In this document: piece after piece, positions 1 through 8,064 of the stretch | Layout: each line of letters opens with the position of its first letter | How positions within the stretch are numbered: the first letter of the stretch is position 1 | Origin: Bacillota bacterium | Lineage (GTDB): Bacteria; Bacillota; Clostridia; Oscillospirales; Oscillospiraceae | Length of the DNA stretch: 64,000 nucleotides | NCBI GenBank assembly: GCA_023459875.1 | Contig: JAEWRY010000007.1 | Location: forward strand, 124,001 to 188,000 | Reading direction: 5' to 3' | The notes under the pieces: generated by a model | The model's input: only the letters and a program-made list of their open reading frames with translations | Told to the model about the DNA's origin: nothing | Database searches by the model: none | Translations under genes and position numbers: made by a program

Positions 1-1296
1 AAGTTTTTGGGACTGGATTACGAGAAGATTGAGGTGTGCCTGTGCGACGGGATCAACCGCGCGGTCACCTCATTGTTCATTTTTATTCTCATCGGTATGC
101 TCATGGGCTCCTGGACCCAGTCGGGCACGGTGCCCGCGCTGGTCTATTACGGCCTTCGCACGCTGTCGCCCAGCTGGTTCCTTCCCGCGGGCTATGTGGT
201 GACCGCCGTGATGGCCTTTGCCACCGGTTCCTGCTGGGGCACTGGCGGAACGCTGGGCGTGGCCCTTCTGGGAATCGGCGCCGGGATGAACATTCCTATT
301 CCGCTGGTGGCGGGCATGGTTATCTCCGGCTCCTATTTCGGAGATAAGATGGCTCCCGTATCGGACACCAACAACCTTTCCACCGCGAACTCGGGGGCCG
401 ACCTGTACGGTCACATCGCCGCCATGGCGAAAACCGCCATCCCCACCTTCATCATCTCTCTGGTTCTCTACGCCGTTATCGGTCTGCGCTATTCCTCCGT
501 GAGCTACGACGCTGGTGCGGTAGACGAGGTGTGCAGAATCCTCAGCTCGGAATTTCACATCAGCTTTCTGTCCCTGCTCCCTCTGGGAGTTTTGCTGGTG
601 GTCTCCTTTTTAAAGGTGCCCGCCGTAGTGGCACTGCTTGCGGGCGTCCTCTCCGGGGATGTCATCGCCGTCACCACCCAGGGGGTGGGATTGGCCCAGA
701 TCCTGCACTGCTGGAACAAAGGCTTTTCCGGCTCCACGGGCAACGCCATTGTGGACCAGGTGCTCAATAACGGCGGCATCCAGAGCATGATGTGGACCTT
801 TTCCCTGGCTTTTCTGGGCATTGCGCTGGGCGGACTGCTGGACGGCTCGGGCATTCTCCGGGTCATCATCGAGCATGTGACCCGCTGGGTGCGCAGCGCC
901 TTTGTGCTGGTGCTGGTCACCATCGTCTCCTCGGTAGCGAGCAATGTGGTCATGGGAGAAAACTACCTCTCCTCCATCCTCAACAGCCGCCTGTGGGGAA
1001 CCGCTTACGACAAGCTGGGCCTTCAGCGCCGGATGCTCTCCCGCTGTGTGGAGGAAGGTGCCACCCTCTCCTCGCCGCTAATTCCGTGGACCACCGCGGG
1101 GGCCTTTTTTTACGGCGCGTTTAAAATGTCGCCCATTACTTATCTTCCCTTCGCCTTCACCAACTATATCTGCCCTCTTTTGAGCATTGTGCTGGTGTTT
1201 TTCGGACTGACTATTGTGAGAGTGCCCGCCGAAGGTGCCCACGACCCCTATTACGAACGGGAACGCCGCAACCTGGCCGAGGGCGCGGAGAAATGA
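1..1296 (+). CDS. nhaC: Na+/H+ antiporter, NhaC family (5' end outside window)
   Basis: The reading frame is open from the first base, so the start lies upstream and about 430 C-terminal residues are visible. The protein is strongly hydrophobic with about ten membrane segments. It carries NhaC-type stretches such as ATGSCWGTGGTLGVALLGIG, GSYFGDKMAPVSDTNNL and, near the C terminus, EEGATLSSPLIPWTTAG. NhaC proteins exchange Na+ for H+ across the cytoplasmic membrane; some relatives exchange organic acids or amino-acid products instead, so the substrate is not certain. A Na+ antiporter would fit the Na+-pumping decarboxylase encoded at 25.5-29.2 kb. A terminator-like hairpin follows the stop codon. 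Confidence 0.88.
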   Translation, partial: KFLGLDYEKIEVCLCDGINRAVTSLFIFILIGMLMGSWTQSGTVPALVYYGLRTLSPSWFLPAGYVVTAVMAFATGSCWGTGGTLGVALLGIGAGMNIPIPLVAGMVISGSYFGDKMAPVSDTNNLSTANSGADLYGHIAAMAKTAIPTFIISLVLYAVIGLRYSSVSYDAGAVDEVCRILSSEFHISFLSLLPLGVLLVVSFLKVPAVVALLAGVLSGDVIAVTTQGVGLAQILHCWNKGFSGSTGNAIVDQVLNNGGIQSMMWTFSLAFLGIALGGLLDGSGILRVIIEHVTRWVRSAFVLVLVTIVSSVASNVVMGENYLSSILNSRLWGTAYDKLGLQRRMLSRCVEEGATLSSPLIPWTTAGAFFYGAFKMSPITYLPFAFTNYICPLLSIVLVFFGLTIVRVPAEGAHDPYYERERRNLAEGAEK

Positions 1297-1342
1297 CGCG
1301 GAGTAGCGCTGCGCTTAAGTCAAGCCTTATTTCAGGCGCAAA

Positions 1343-1383
1343 ATGGCCAGCCGTGGTACATTACCCCGGTTGGTCCATTTTTT
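1343..1383 (+). terminator. Rho-independent terminator after the antiporter gene
   Basis: ATGGCCAGCC pairs with GGTTGGTCCAT, with one bulged T and a G-T pair, and is followed directly by six T residues. It lies 47 bases after the antiporter stop and upstream of the rex promoter, so it separates the two units. Confidence 0.6.
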
Positions 1384-1474
1384 GGCCTCAAAGCGGCAGC
1401 GAACAACGCCGCTCCCTTGTTTTCTGGTTGTTTGGCCGTAGAAATCGAAATTTTTCGCAGCCGCTCTTCCCTTA

Positions 1475-1503
1475 TTGACTTTCATAAAATAGGGCCTTAT
1501 AAT
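1475..1503 (+). promoter_or_regulatory. Sigma-A type promoter for rex and the hydrogenase genes
   Basis: TTGACT at 1475-1480 and a perfect TATAAT at 1498-1503 are separated by 17 bases. The -10 box ends 53 bases before the rex start codon, and the following genes are closely spaced, so it may drive rex and hydCBA together. Confidence 0.75.
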
Positions 1504-1511
1504 AATTAAAA

Positions 1512-1528
1512 TTCATATCGATAATGAA
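1512..1528. promoter_or_regulatory. Imperfect dyad just downstream of the rex promoter
   Basis: TTCAT and ATGAA flank a 7-base centre containing ATCGAT. The dyad starts about 8 bases after the -10 box, where a repressor would block transcription. It does not match the usual Rex operator (TTGTTAA-N4-TTAACAA), so autoregulation by Rex is only a guess. Confidence 0.25.
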
Positions 1529-1556
1529 ATACTGATATATGCGGAGGTGCTTGAGC

Positions 1557-2246
1557 ATGGAACACCGAAGCTACCCGCTGTCGATTTCCACCCAAACCAT
1601 CGGGCGGCTGCCAACTTATCTGAGCTACCTCAAATCTCTGGACCACAGCAGAGTTATAAGCATATCGGCGCCTGCCATCGCCAGGGCGCTCGCACTCAAC
1701 GAGGTGCAGGTCCGCAAGGATCTTGCGGCAGCGGGAGTCCGGGGCGGAAGGCCAAAAACCGGGTTTATTCTGGAGGAGCTGATCGACGATCTGGTGCATT
1801 TTCTCGGCTGCGACAACGTCAGCGAGGCGGTACTCGCCGGCGTGGGAAATTTGGGCCGCACCCTTTTGTCTTACGAGGGGTTCGAGCGCAGCGGAATGAA
1901 GATTGTCGCGGGCTTCGACGTGGACCCCCACATCATCGGACAGACGGTGGCAGACAAAATGGTCTATCCCATGGATAAGCTTGAGAGCATGTGCCGCTGG
2001 ATGGGCGTGCAGATCGGCATCATCGCCGTGCCCGCGCCGTGCGCTCAGGAGGCCTGCGACCGGCTGGTGCAGGCGGGTATGCTTGCCATCTGGAACTTCG
2101 CGCCGGTGCATCTTACCGCGCCCGACGACGTTCTGATTCAAAACGAAAATATGGCGGTCTCCATGGCTATTTTGTCCAAGAGACTGTCGGAAAAACTGGA
2201 ACGGGAGCAATCCAAGCGGCCGCCCGGCAAAGTTGCGGAGAACTGA
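1557..2246 (+). CDS. rex: Redox-sensing transcriptional repressor Rex
   Basis: A protein of 229 residues with the Rex architecture: an N-terminal winged helix (SISAPAIARALALNEVQVRK, followed by the VRKDLAAAG stretch) and a Rossmann domain with the GxGxxG element AGVGNLGRTLL. The C terminus includes GIIAVPA and IWNFAP, which are typical of the family. Rex senses the NADH/NAD+ ratio and releases DNA when NADH is high, derepressing fermentation and hydrogen genes. Start: ATG 1557 is chosen over ATG 1539 because GGAGG at 1543-1547 sits 9 bases before it. Its position directly before a hydrogenase operon fits redox control of H2 production. Confidence 0.93.
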   Translation: MEHRSYPLSISTQTIGRLPTYLSYLKSLDHSRVISISAPAIARALALNEVQVRKDLAAAGVRGGRPKTGFILEELIDDLVHFLGCDNVSEAVLAGVGNLGRTLLSYEGFERSGMKIVAGFDVDPHIIGQTVADKMVYPMDKLESMCRWMGVQIGIIAVPAPCAQEACDRLVQAGMLAIWNFAPVHLTAPDDVLIQNENMAVSMAILSKRLSEKLEREQSKRPPGKVAEN

Positions 2247-2283
2247 GGAAGCCGCGTTCCGGAATTATCGAGGAGGACAAGTT

Positions 2284-2781
2284 ATGGGAAACAGTATCAC
2301 GGCAAAGTTCGATCAGGCAATTGCCATCCTGGACAGATACCAGCACAATCCCGTTAACCTGATACCCATCCTGCAGGAAATGCAGTCGGAGTACGGATAT
2401 CTCCCGGAGGAAATCATGACCTTCGTGGCGGTCGCCCTCCAGATTCCTTCCTCCGCTGTTTACGGCGTGGCTACCTTCTACGCCCACTTCACTCTGGAGC
2501 CAAAGGGCAAGTATCTCATCCGCGTGTGCGACGGAACGGCTTGCCACGTTAAAAAGTCGGAGGGCATCCTGCGTGCGCTGCGCAAGGAGCTGGGCCTCAG
2601 CAAAGAGCATAAGACGACTCCCGACGGACTCTTCACCCTGGAAACCGTGGCCTGCCTGGGCGCCTGCGGTCTCGCTCCCACGGTGGTAATCAACGACAAG
2701 GTGCACGGGCTGATGACGCCGGAAAAAACGGTGGCCCTCATCGAAGAAATCCGTAAGGAGGAAGCCGGAAATGTCCATTAA
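2284..2781 (+). CDS. hydC: NuoE-like [2Fe-2S] subunit of NADH-linked hydrogenase
   Basis: A 165-residue protein of the NuoE/HydC/HndA family with a thioredoxin-like fold. The four cluster ligands are visible as C-x4-C (VCDGTAC) and C-x3-C (ACLGACG). In trimeric hydrogenases this subunit carries a [2Fe-2S] centre next to the flavin subunit. The ATG at 2284 is preceded by AGGAGG at 2271-2276, and the 3' end overlaps the next gene by 11 bases, suggesting translational coupling. Together with the two following genes it forms a HydABC/HndACD-type complex, a family in which flavin-based electron bifurcation from NADH and reduced ferredoxin to H+ is known. Confidence 0.9.
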   Translation: MGNSITAKFDQAIAILDRYQHNPVNLIPILQEMQSEYGYLPEEIMTFVAVALQIPSSAVYGVATFYAHFTLEPKGKYLIRVCDGTACHVKKSEGILRALRKELGLSKEHKTTPDGLFTLETVACLGACGLAPTVVINDKVHGLMTPEKTVALIEEIRKEEAGNVH

Positions 2782-4660
2782 TATGACCCTGGAAGAGCGC
2801 AAAAAGGTATTTAATGATTGCATTATGCAATATAAAGCGCGCATTATCATCTGCGCCGGTACGGGCTGTATGGCCAACGGCTCCCTGGACGTTGTGGAAG
2901 CGCTCCGGATATCCGTTGAAAAAAGAGGGCTCTCCGTGGGGCTCACCCTGCGCAAGGAAAAGGCGGACTACGCCGTTTCGGAAAGCGGCTGCCAGGGCTT
3001 CTGCCAGATGGGCCCGCTGCTCACCATCTATCCCCAGGGCATCCTCTACACCCGCGTGAAGCCGGAGGACGCCGAGGAGATCGTGGAGCGCACCCTCCTG
3101 AAGGGCGAGGTCATCGAACGGCTCTTGTACCACCTGCCGGAGACGGATATCGCCCTTTCCGACACAAATCACATCCCCTTTTACGCCAAACAGAACCGAA
3201 CCGTCCTCAAGCTGTGCGGCATGATCGACGCGCTGGATCTGGACGAGTACATTTCCTTCGGCGGCTACCAGATGGCCCGCAAAGCTCTTTTCATCATGGA
3301 CGAAAAGGAGATCTGCCAAGCGGTTTTAAAATCCGGCCTGCGCGGCCGCGGCGGCGCGGGTTTCCCCACCGGGCAGAAGTGGGAGCTTACCCGCGTTCAG
3401 AAAAATGACGTAAAATACGTCATCTGCAACGGCGACGAGGGCGACCCCGGCGCCTTCATGGACCGTTGCGTCATGGAGGGCAACCCCCACAGCGTGCTGG
3501 AGGGCATGATCATTGCCGCCAAGGCGATAGGCGCCACCGAGGGTTACATTTATGTGAGAACCGAATACCCCCTGGCCGTCAAGCGGATGAGACGGGCCAT
3601 CGAGGACGCGCGCAGCGCGGGACTCCTGGGCGAAAATCTATTCGGTTCCGGTTTTAATTTCGACATACACGTGATGGAGGGCGCGGGCGCCTTCGTCTGC
3701 GGAGAGGAAACCGCCCTCATCGCCTCCATCGAGGGCAAGCGCGGAATGCCCCTGCCCAAACCGCCCTTCCCGGCGGTGAGCGGTCTCTTCGGAAAGCCCA
3801 CGGTCATTAACAACGTGGAGACGCTCGCCACGGTGCCCCTGGTACTGCAGATGGGCCCCGAGACCTACGCCCAAATCGGCACCGCTGACGCCAAGGGCAC
3901 CAAGACCTTCGCCCTCACCGGCCATGTGGCCAACACGGGGCTTATCGAGCTGCCCTTCGGCTCCACCCTGCGCCAGATCGTGGGCGAGATCGGCGGCGGC
4001 GTGACCAACGACGACGGCAGTCTCTGCGGTACCGACTTTAAGGCCGTGCAGATCGGCGGACCCTCGGGCGGCTGCCTCACCCAGGAGCACCTGGATATGC
4101 CTCTGGATTACGCGAATCTGGCCAAAGTGGGCGCCATGGTCGGCTCCGGCGGCTTGGTTGTTATGAACCAGCAGACCTGCATGGTCAAGATCGCGCGGTT
4201 TTTCATGCAGTTCATTCAGAATGAATCCTGCGGAAAATGCGTCCCCTGCCGGGAGGGCACCAAGCAGATGCTCTCCCTGTTGGACGACATCATCGAAGGG
4301 CGGGGCACCGCCGAGACCATCGAGCTGCTCGAGCAGCTGGCCAACACCGTCCGGGTCGGCTCCCTGTGTGGCCTGGGAAAAACGGCTCCCAACCCGGTCC
4401 TGTCCACCCTGCGCTACTTCCGGGACGAATACAACGCCCATGTCTTTGAAAAGAGATGTCCCGCCGGCCAGTGCGAGGCTTTCAAAAAGTACACCATCGA
4501 TACCCAAGCCTGCAAGCGCTGCGGTCTGTGCGCCCGGAAATGTCCCTCGGCGGCCATCAGCGGCGACAAGGAAACCCCTTACCGAATCGACGAGTCCGCC
4601 TGCATCCGGTGCGGGGCGTGTATGGCCAACTGCCGGTTCGGCGCGATTTCCATCAAATAA
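2771..4660 (+). CDS. hydB: NuoF-like NADH-binding flavoprotein subunit of the hydrogenase
   Basis: A 629-residue protein with the multi-domain HydB/HndC layout: an N-terminal thioredoxin-like [2Fe-2S] domain (CAGTGC and CQGFC), the FMN/NADH domain (GRGGAGFPTGQKW, CNGDEGDPGAF, GAGAFVCGEETAL), the [4Fe-4S] motif ESCGKCVPCREGT, and two C-terminal ferredoxin-type clusters (CKRCGLCARKCP and CIRCGACMANC). It oxidises or reduces NAD(P)(H) and passes electrons to the H-cluster subunit; the extra clusters are those seen in bifurcating enzymes. ATG 2771 has a good ribosome site (AAGGAGG) inside the end of hydC. NADP rather than NAD use cannot be excluded from sequence alone. Confidence 0.93.
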   Translation: MSINMTLEERKKVFNDCIMQYKARIIICAGTGCMANGSLDVVEALRISVEKRGLSVGLTLRKEKADYAVSESGCQGFCQMGPLLTIYPQGILYTRVKPEDAEEIVERTLLKGEVIERLLYHLPETDIALSDTNHIPFYAKQNRTVLKLCGMIDALDLDEYISFGGYQMARKALFIMDEKEICQAVLKSGLRGRGGAGFPTGQKWELTRVQKNDVKYVICNGDEGDPGAFMDRCVMEGNPHSVLEGMIIAAKAIGATEGYIYVRTEYPLAVKRMRRAIEDARSAGLLGENLFGSGFNFDIHVMEGAGAFVCGEETALIASIEGKRGMPLPKPPFPAVSGLFGKPTVINNVETLATVPLVLQMGPETYAQIGTADAKGTKTFALTGHVANTGLIELPFGSTLRQIVGEIGGGVTNDDGSLCGTDFKAVQIGGPSGGCLTQEHLDMPLDYANLAKVGAMVGSGGLVVMNQQTCMVKIARFFMQFIQNESCGKCVPCREGTKQMLSLLDDIIEGRGTAETIELLEQLANTVRVGSLCGLGKTAPNPVLSTLRYFRDEYNAHVFEKRCPAGQCEAFKKYTIDTQACKRCGLCARKCPSAAISGDKETPYRIDESACIRCGACMANCRFGAISIK

Positions 4661-4673
4661 GAGGTGAAACGAT

Positions 4674-6692
4674 ATGACGAAGCTTTCGACTGCGGTCATT
4701 GACCATATTACCGTCCCCATCGAGGGTGAGCGGAACCTGCTTGAGCTGTGCCGCAAGGCCAACATCGACCTGCCCACGTTCTGCTACCACTCTGAGATCA
4801 GCGTCTACGGCGCCTGCCGCATGTGCATGGTGGAGGTCCAGGGCAGGGGAATCGTTCCCGCCTGTTCCACGCCCGTGGAGCCCGGCATGGTGGTTTGCAC
4901 CAATACCAAGCAGATCCGCGAAATGAGAAAAATGATTGTGGAGCTGATGCTGGCCAACCACAACCAGTCCTGCACCACCTGCCCCAAGAGCAGCGACTGC
5001 CGTCTGCGCGAGATCGCCAAACGCCTGGGCATCACGCAGGTGCGTTTTAAGCGCACGGAAAATAATTTTCCCCTGGACCTCTCCTCCGACGCCATTTTAC
5101 GCGACCCCAACAAGTGCGTCCTGTGCGGCGACTGTGTGCGGGTATGCAGCGAGCTTCAGTCGGTGGGCGCCCTGAGCTTTGCCAACCGCGGATCCAACGC
5201 CAGGGTAACAACCTCCTTTAACATGGGCCTGGGCGAGGTGGAGTGCGTTAAATGCGGGCAGTGCGTCAAGGTATGCCCCGTGGGAGCGCTCACTCCGAAA
5301 TATCAGATTAACGACGTGTGGAGCGCCATTCAGGACCCCACCAAGTATGTGGTGGTCCAACTGGCTCCCGCCGTGCGCGTGGCACTGGGGGAGGAATTCG
5401 GCTACGATGCCGGCGCCACCACCACGGGCCAGATCGTCACCGCCCTGCGCATGATGGGCTTCAACCAGGTTTACGACACCTGCTTCGCCGCGGACTTCAC
5501 TGTGGTGGAGGAGGGCAACGAGTTCCTCAAACGTTTTACGGCCGGAGAGAATCTGCCCCAGTTCACCTCCTGCTGCCCTGCATGGGTCAAGTTCGCCGAG
5601 CAGTACTACCCCGAGATGATTTCGAACCTCTCCACCTGCAAATCTCCCCAGCAGATGTTCGGTTCCCTCTGCAAGGATAAGCTCACCCGGGATCTGAACA
5701 TCCCCCGGGAGAAAATGGTCGTCGTCTCGATCATGCCCTGTACCGCCAAGAAGTTCGAGGCAAACAGGGAGGAATTCCGGACAGATGGCAACAAGGACGT
5801 GGACTTTGTCCTCACCACGAGAGAACTGGCCCTTATGATCAAGGAAAACGGCATCAAATTCAATCAGCTGGAGCAAAGCTCCTTCGACATGCCCTTCGGC
5901 TTTAAAACAGGCGCGAGCGTTATCTTCGGCACCTCCGGAGGCGTCAGCGAGGCGGTGCTGCGCTATGCCGCCTCCAAGCTCTGCGGCGATACGGACGCAA
6001 ACCTGGAATTTGCCGAGGTGCGCACCCACGACGGGCTCAACGTCGTCGAGGTCAAGGTCGGCGAGGCCACCCTGAAGCTCGCCGTGGTGAGCGGACTGGC
6101 AAACGCGCGGCAGCTGATCGACCGCATCCGGCGGGGCGAGGAGCATTTCGACCTTGTGGAAGTCATGGCCTGCTGCGGCGGCTGTGTGAACGGAGGCGGC
6201 CAGCCGGTTGCGGAAAAGAAGGGTACCACGCGGGCCCGCTCCAAGGGGCTTTACGACAACGATAAGAGCTACCAGATGCGCAACTCCAAAGATAATCCCT
6301 ATCTCAAGATGAGCTACGAGGACGACCTGACGCCGGAAAAGGCCCACCGTCTGCTTCACACCCAGTATAAAAACCGCAGGCGCCTCTCGGGAGAAGAGAT
6401 TGTCATGTCCGAAGGTCCGGACACGAAACCTCTCCAGCTCAACGTCTGCTTCGGCAGGAGCTGCTTTTTACGCGGCGCCCAGGACCTGTACGCGGAGCTT
6501 ATGAAATATCTGCGCGCCAAGGGACTGGAAAAGAGCACCGAGCTGAAGGTTTCCTTCTGCGGGGAGCATTGCAAGAAGGGTCCCGTGCTGACGGTGAACG
6601 GCAAGACGCTGGAGCACTGCACGCCTCAAAAGGCCATCGGGGAAATCGAGCGGGTGCTCGCCGACAGCCGTAAAGTCCCCTCCGGGTCCTGA
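4674..6692 (+). CDS. hydA: [FeFe] hydrogenase catalytic subunit, group A, with C-terminal [2Fe-2S] domain
   Basis: A 672-residue cytoplasmic enzyme. In order it shows a plant-type [2Fe-2S] domain, a His-ligated [4Fe-4S] segment (HNQSCTTCPKSSDC), two ferredoxin clusters (CVLCGDCVRVC and CVKCGQCVKVC), the H-cluster domain, and a C-terminal thioredoxin-like [2Fe-2S] domain (CFGRSCFLRGA, FCGEHC). H-cluster motifs are L1 TSCCPAW (C300-C301), L2 MPCTAKKFE (C356) and L3 MACCGGCVNGGGQP (C500, C504). L3 has Cys501 where the family normally has Pro. It catalyses 2H+ + 2e- = H2 using electrons from the two preceding gene products. The maturation genes hydEFG are not in this window. Confidence 0.95.
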   Translation: MTKLSTAVIDHITVPIEGERNLLELCRKANIDLPTFCYHSEISVYGACRMCMVEVQGRGIVPACSTPVEPGMVVCTNTKQIREMRKMIVELMLANHNQSCTTCPKSSDCRLREIAKRLGITQVRFKRTENNFPLDLSSDAILRDPNKCVLCGDCVRVCSELQSVGALSFANRGSNARVTTSFNMGLGEVECVKCGQCVKVCPVGALTPKYQINDVWSAIQDPTKYVVVQLAPAVRVALGEEFGYDAGATTTGQIVTALRMMGFNQVYDTCFAADFTVVEEGNEFLKRFTAGENLPQFTSCCPAWVKFAEQYYPEMISNLSTCKSPQQMFGSLCKDKLTRDLNIPREKMVVVSIMPCTAKKFEANREEFRTDGNKDVDFVLTTRELALMIKENGIKFNQLEQSSFDMPFGFKTGASVIFGTSGGVSEAVLRYAASKLCGDTDANLEFAEVRTHDGLNVVEVKVGEATLKLAVVSGLANARQLIDRIRRGEEHFDLVEVMACCGGCVNGGGQPVAEKKGTTRARSKGLYDNDKSYQMRNSKDNPYLKMSYEDDLTPEKAHRLLHTQYKNRRRLSGEEIVMSEGPDTKPLQLNVCFGRSCFLRGAQDLYAELMKYLRAKGLEKSTELKVSFCGEHCKKGPVLTVNGKTLEHCTPQKAIGEIERVLADSRKVPSGS

Positions 6693-6720
6693 CCCGGCGC
6701 GGAACTCTGACAGAATGCAA

Positions 6721-6757
6721 AACCTCCCGTACCGCAAGCGGTATGGGAGGTTTTTTT
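6721..6757. terminator. Bidirectional terminator between hydA and the M20 gene
   Basis: AACCTCCCGTACCG pairs with CGGTATGGGAGGTT around a CAAG loop (one G-T pair), followed by seven T residues on the plus strand and preceded by A residues that give a T-run on the minus strand. It lies between two converging genes. Confidence 0.9.
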
Positions 6758-6809
6758 GTAAATGGGGAAAAAGGAATTCCTCGGAACGCTGCAATGCAAT
6801 GGGTTTCAT

Positions 6810-7931
6810 TCACTTCAGGATAGTCTGCGCGAGCCGGATGTAAAACTCCACCGCCCGGTACAGCTGTTCCTCCTGCACATACTCATCGGCGGTATGCGCC
6901 TGCTCCATACTTCCGGGACCGCAGATGAGTGTGGGCTTTCCCTGAAAGAAGCACTGCTCGCAGGAAGCTCCGAAGGCCTGGGGGGCCTCCGCTTGGCCGG
7001 AAATTTCCGCCGCGATCCGGCAGCAGGCGGTCACAAACGGATCATGCTCATCAATCTGTCCTCCGGGAAGGAAGAAGTGATTTTCAACCGCAAAATCCTC
7101 CAGCCCTGCTTTCTGCAATGTCTTTCGTATTGTTTCCTGCGCTTCCTCCAGCGTCGTTCCGGGATGGATTCGAAAGTCTGTCAGTAATCTTACCCGCGCT
7201 GGGATGATGTTTTCGCCTTCATATCCTTCCAACTGGGTCACCGCCACACTGGGCGAAGGCAGAATCGGATGACTGCGGCGCTCCAGATTTTGATTCAATT
7301 CTTCCAGCGCCAGCACCGCTTTTGCCGCCATCAGAACACTGCTGTGTCCCGCGTCGCGGACAAGCGCCGCATGCTTGGCCTTTCCGAAAAAAGTGACATA
7401 ATTCCGGCAAATGCCACGGTGAGCCACAGCCACGTGAAGATTCGTCGGCTCCCCGATCACGGTGTAGTCGCTCTTTTCGTAATGCTGCAAATAGGTATGT
7501 GCGCCCAGGTTGCCCCTCTCCTCATCGGCCACAAAGAGGAGTTTCAGTGTTCCGGAAAAGGGGGTTTTCGCCATATAAGCGGCAGCCGCACACATGGCCG
7601 CCACTCCGCTTTTCATATCACAGCTGCCCCGGCCGTACAGCTTCCCGTCCCGCTGGGTTAACCGGAAGGGTGGAAAATTCCAATTCCCGCAGGCAGGGAC
7701 CACATCCAGATGACCGTTATAAAGCAAGGAGGGCCCGGCGCCCCGGCGCAGTTCTGCGATAAGGTTCACGCGTCCTGCGTCGATTGTCTGCATCACGCAG
7801 GCAAATCCGCATGCGGTGAGAAACTCCGCCAGATATTCTGCCGCCGGTTGTTCACTGCCGGGCGGATTGCTGGTGTCGGTCGCCACCAATTTCTCCAGAA
7901 TCAGGCGGCTGAGACGAAAAGATTCATTCAT
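6810..7931 (-). CDS. M20 family metallopeptidase/deacylase (ArgE/DapE-like)
   Basis: A 373-residue member of the ArgE/DapE/carboxypeptidase G2 superfamily. Di-zinc site motifs are present: NGHLDVVP, GRGSCDMKSG and ADEERGNLG, with GEPTNLHVAVAHRG leading into the dimerisation domain. Relatives hydrolyse N-acyl amino acids, succinyl-diaminopimelate or small peptides in the cytoplasm. No arg or dap genes are adjacent. The neighbours are a cysteine desulfidase and an S9 peptidase on the same strand, which suits a role in peptide or N-acyl amino acid breakdown rather than biosynthesis. The exact substrate cannot be read from the sequence. Confidence 0.85.
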   Translation of the reverse strand: MNESFRLSRLILEKLVATDTSNPPGSEQPAAEYLAEFLTACGFACVMQTIDAGRVNLIAELRRGAGPSLLYNGHLDVVPACGNWNFPPFRLTQRDGKLYGRGSCDMKSGVAAMCAAAAYMAKTPFSGTLKLLFVADEERGNLGAHTYLQHYEKSDYTVIGEPTNLHVAVAHRGICRNYVTFFGKAKHAALVRDAGHSSVLMAAKAVLALEELNQNLERRSHPILPSPSVAVTQLEGYEGENIIPARVRLLTDFRIHPGTTLEEAQETIRKTLQKAGLEDFAVENHFFLPGGQIDEHDPFVTACCRIAAEISGQAEAPQAFGASCEQCFFQGKPTLICGPGSMEQAHTADEYVQEEQLYRAVEFYIRLAQTILK

Positions 7932-8064
7932 GGTTTTTCCCCCAACTGATATGCTGCTTGCGCCGGACCGGAAGTTCTGACCTGTCCCCCCTTATAGTGC
8001 CACACCGATACCGGTGCTGTCAAGCAAGGTTCTTTCTCACGAGTCCGATGTCCCCGCTCGGGAC

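Noticed and set aside
1293..1478. Possible 61-residue gene after the antiporter
   Set aside because: It runs through the terminator hairpin and ends at the rex promoter; the composition is unlike a protein and there is no Shine-Dalgarno sequence.
3638..4777. Minus-strand frame (379 codons) opposite hydB
   Set aside because: Antisense to the NADH/FMN domain; no ribosome site or motif.
5097..6359. Minus-strand frame (420 codons) opposite hydA
   Set aside because: It lies opposite the H-cluster motifs of a well-supported hydrogenase; the translation has no recognisable domain.
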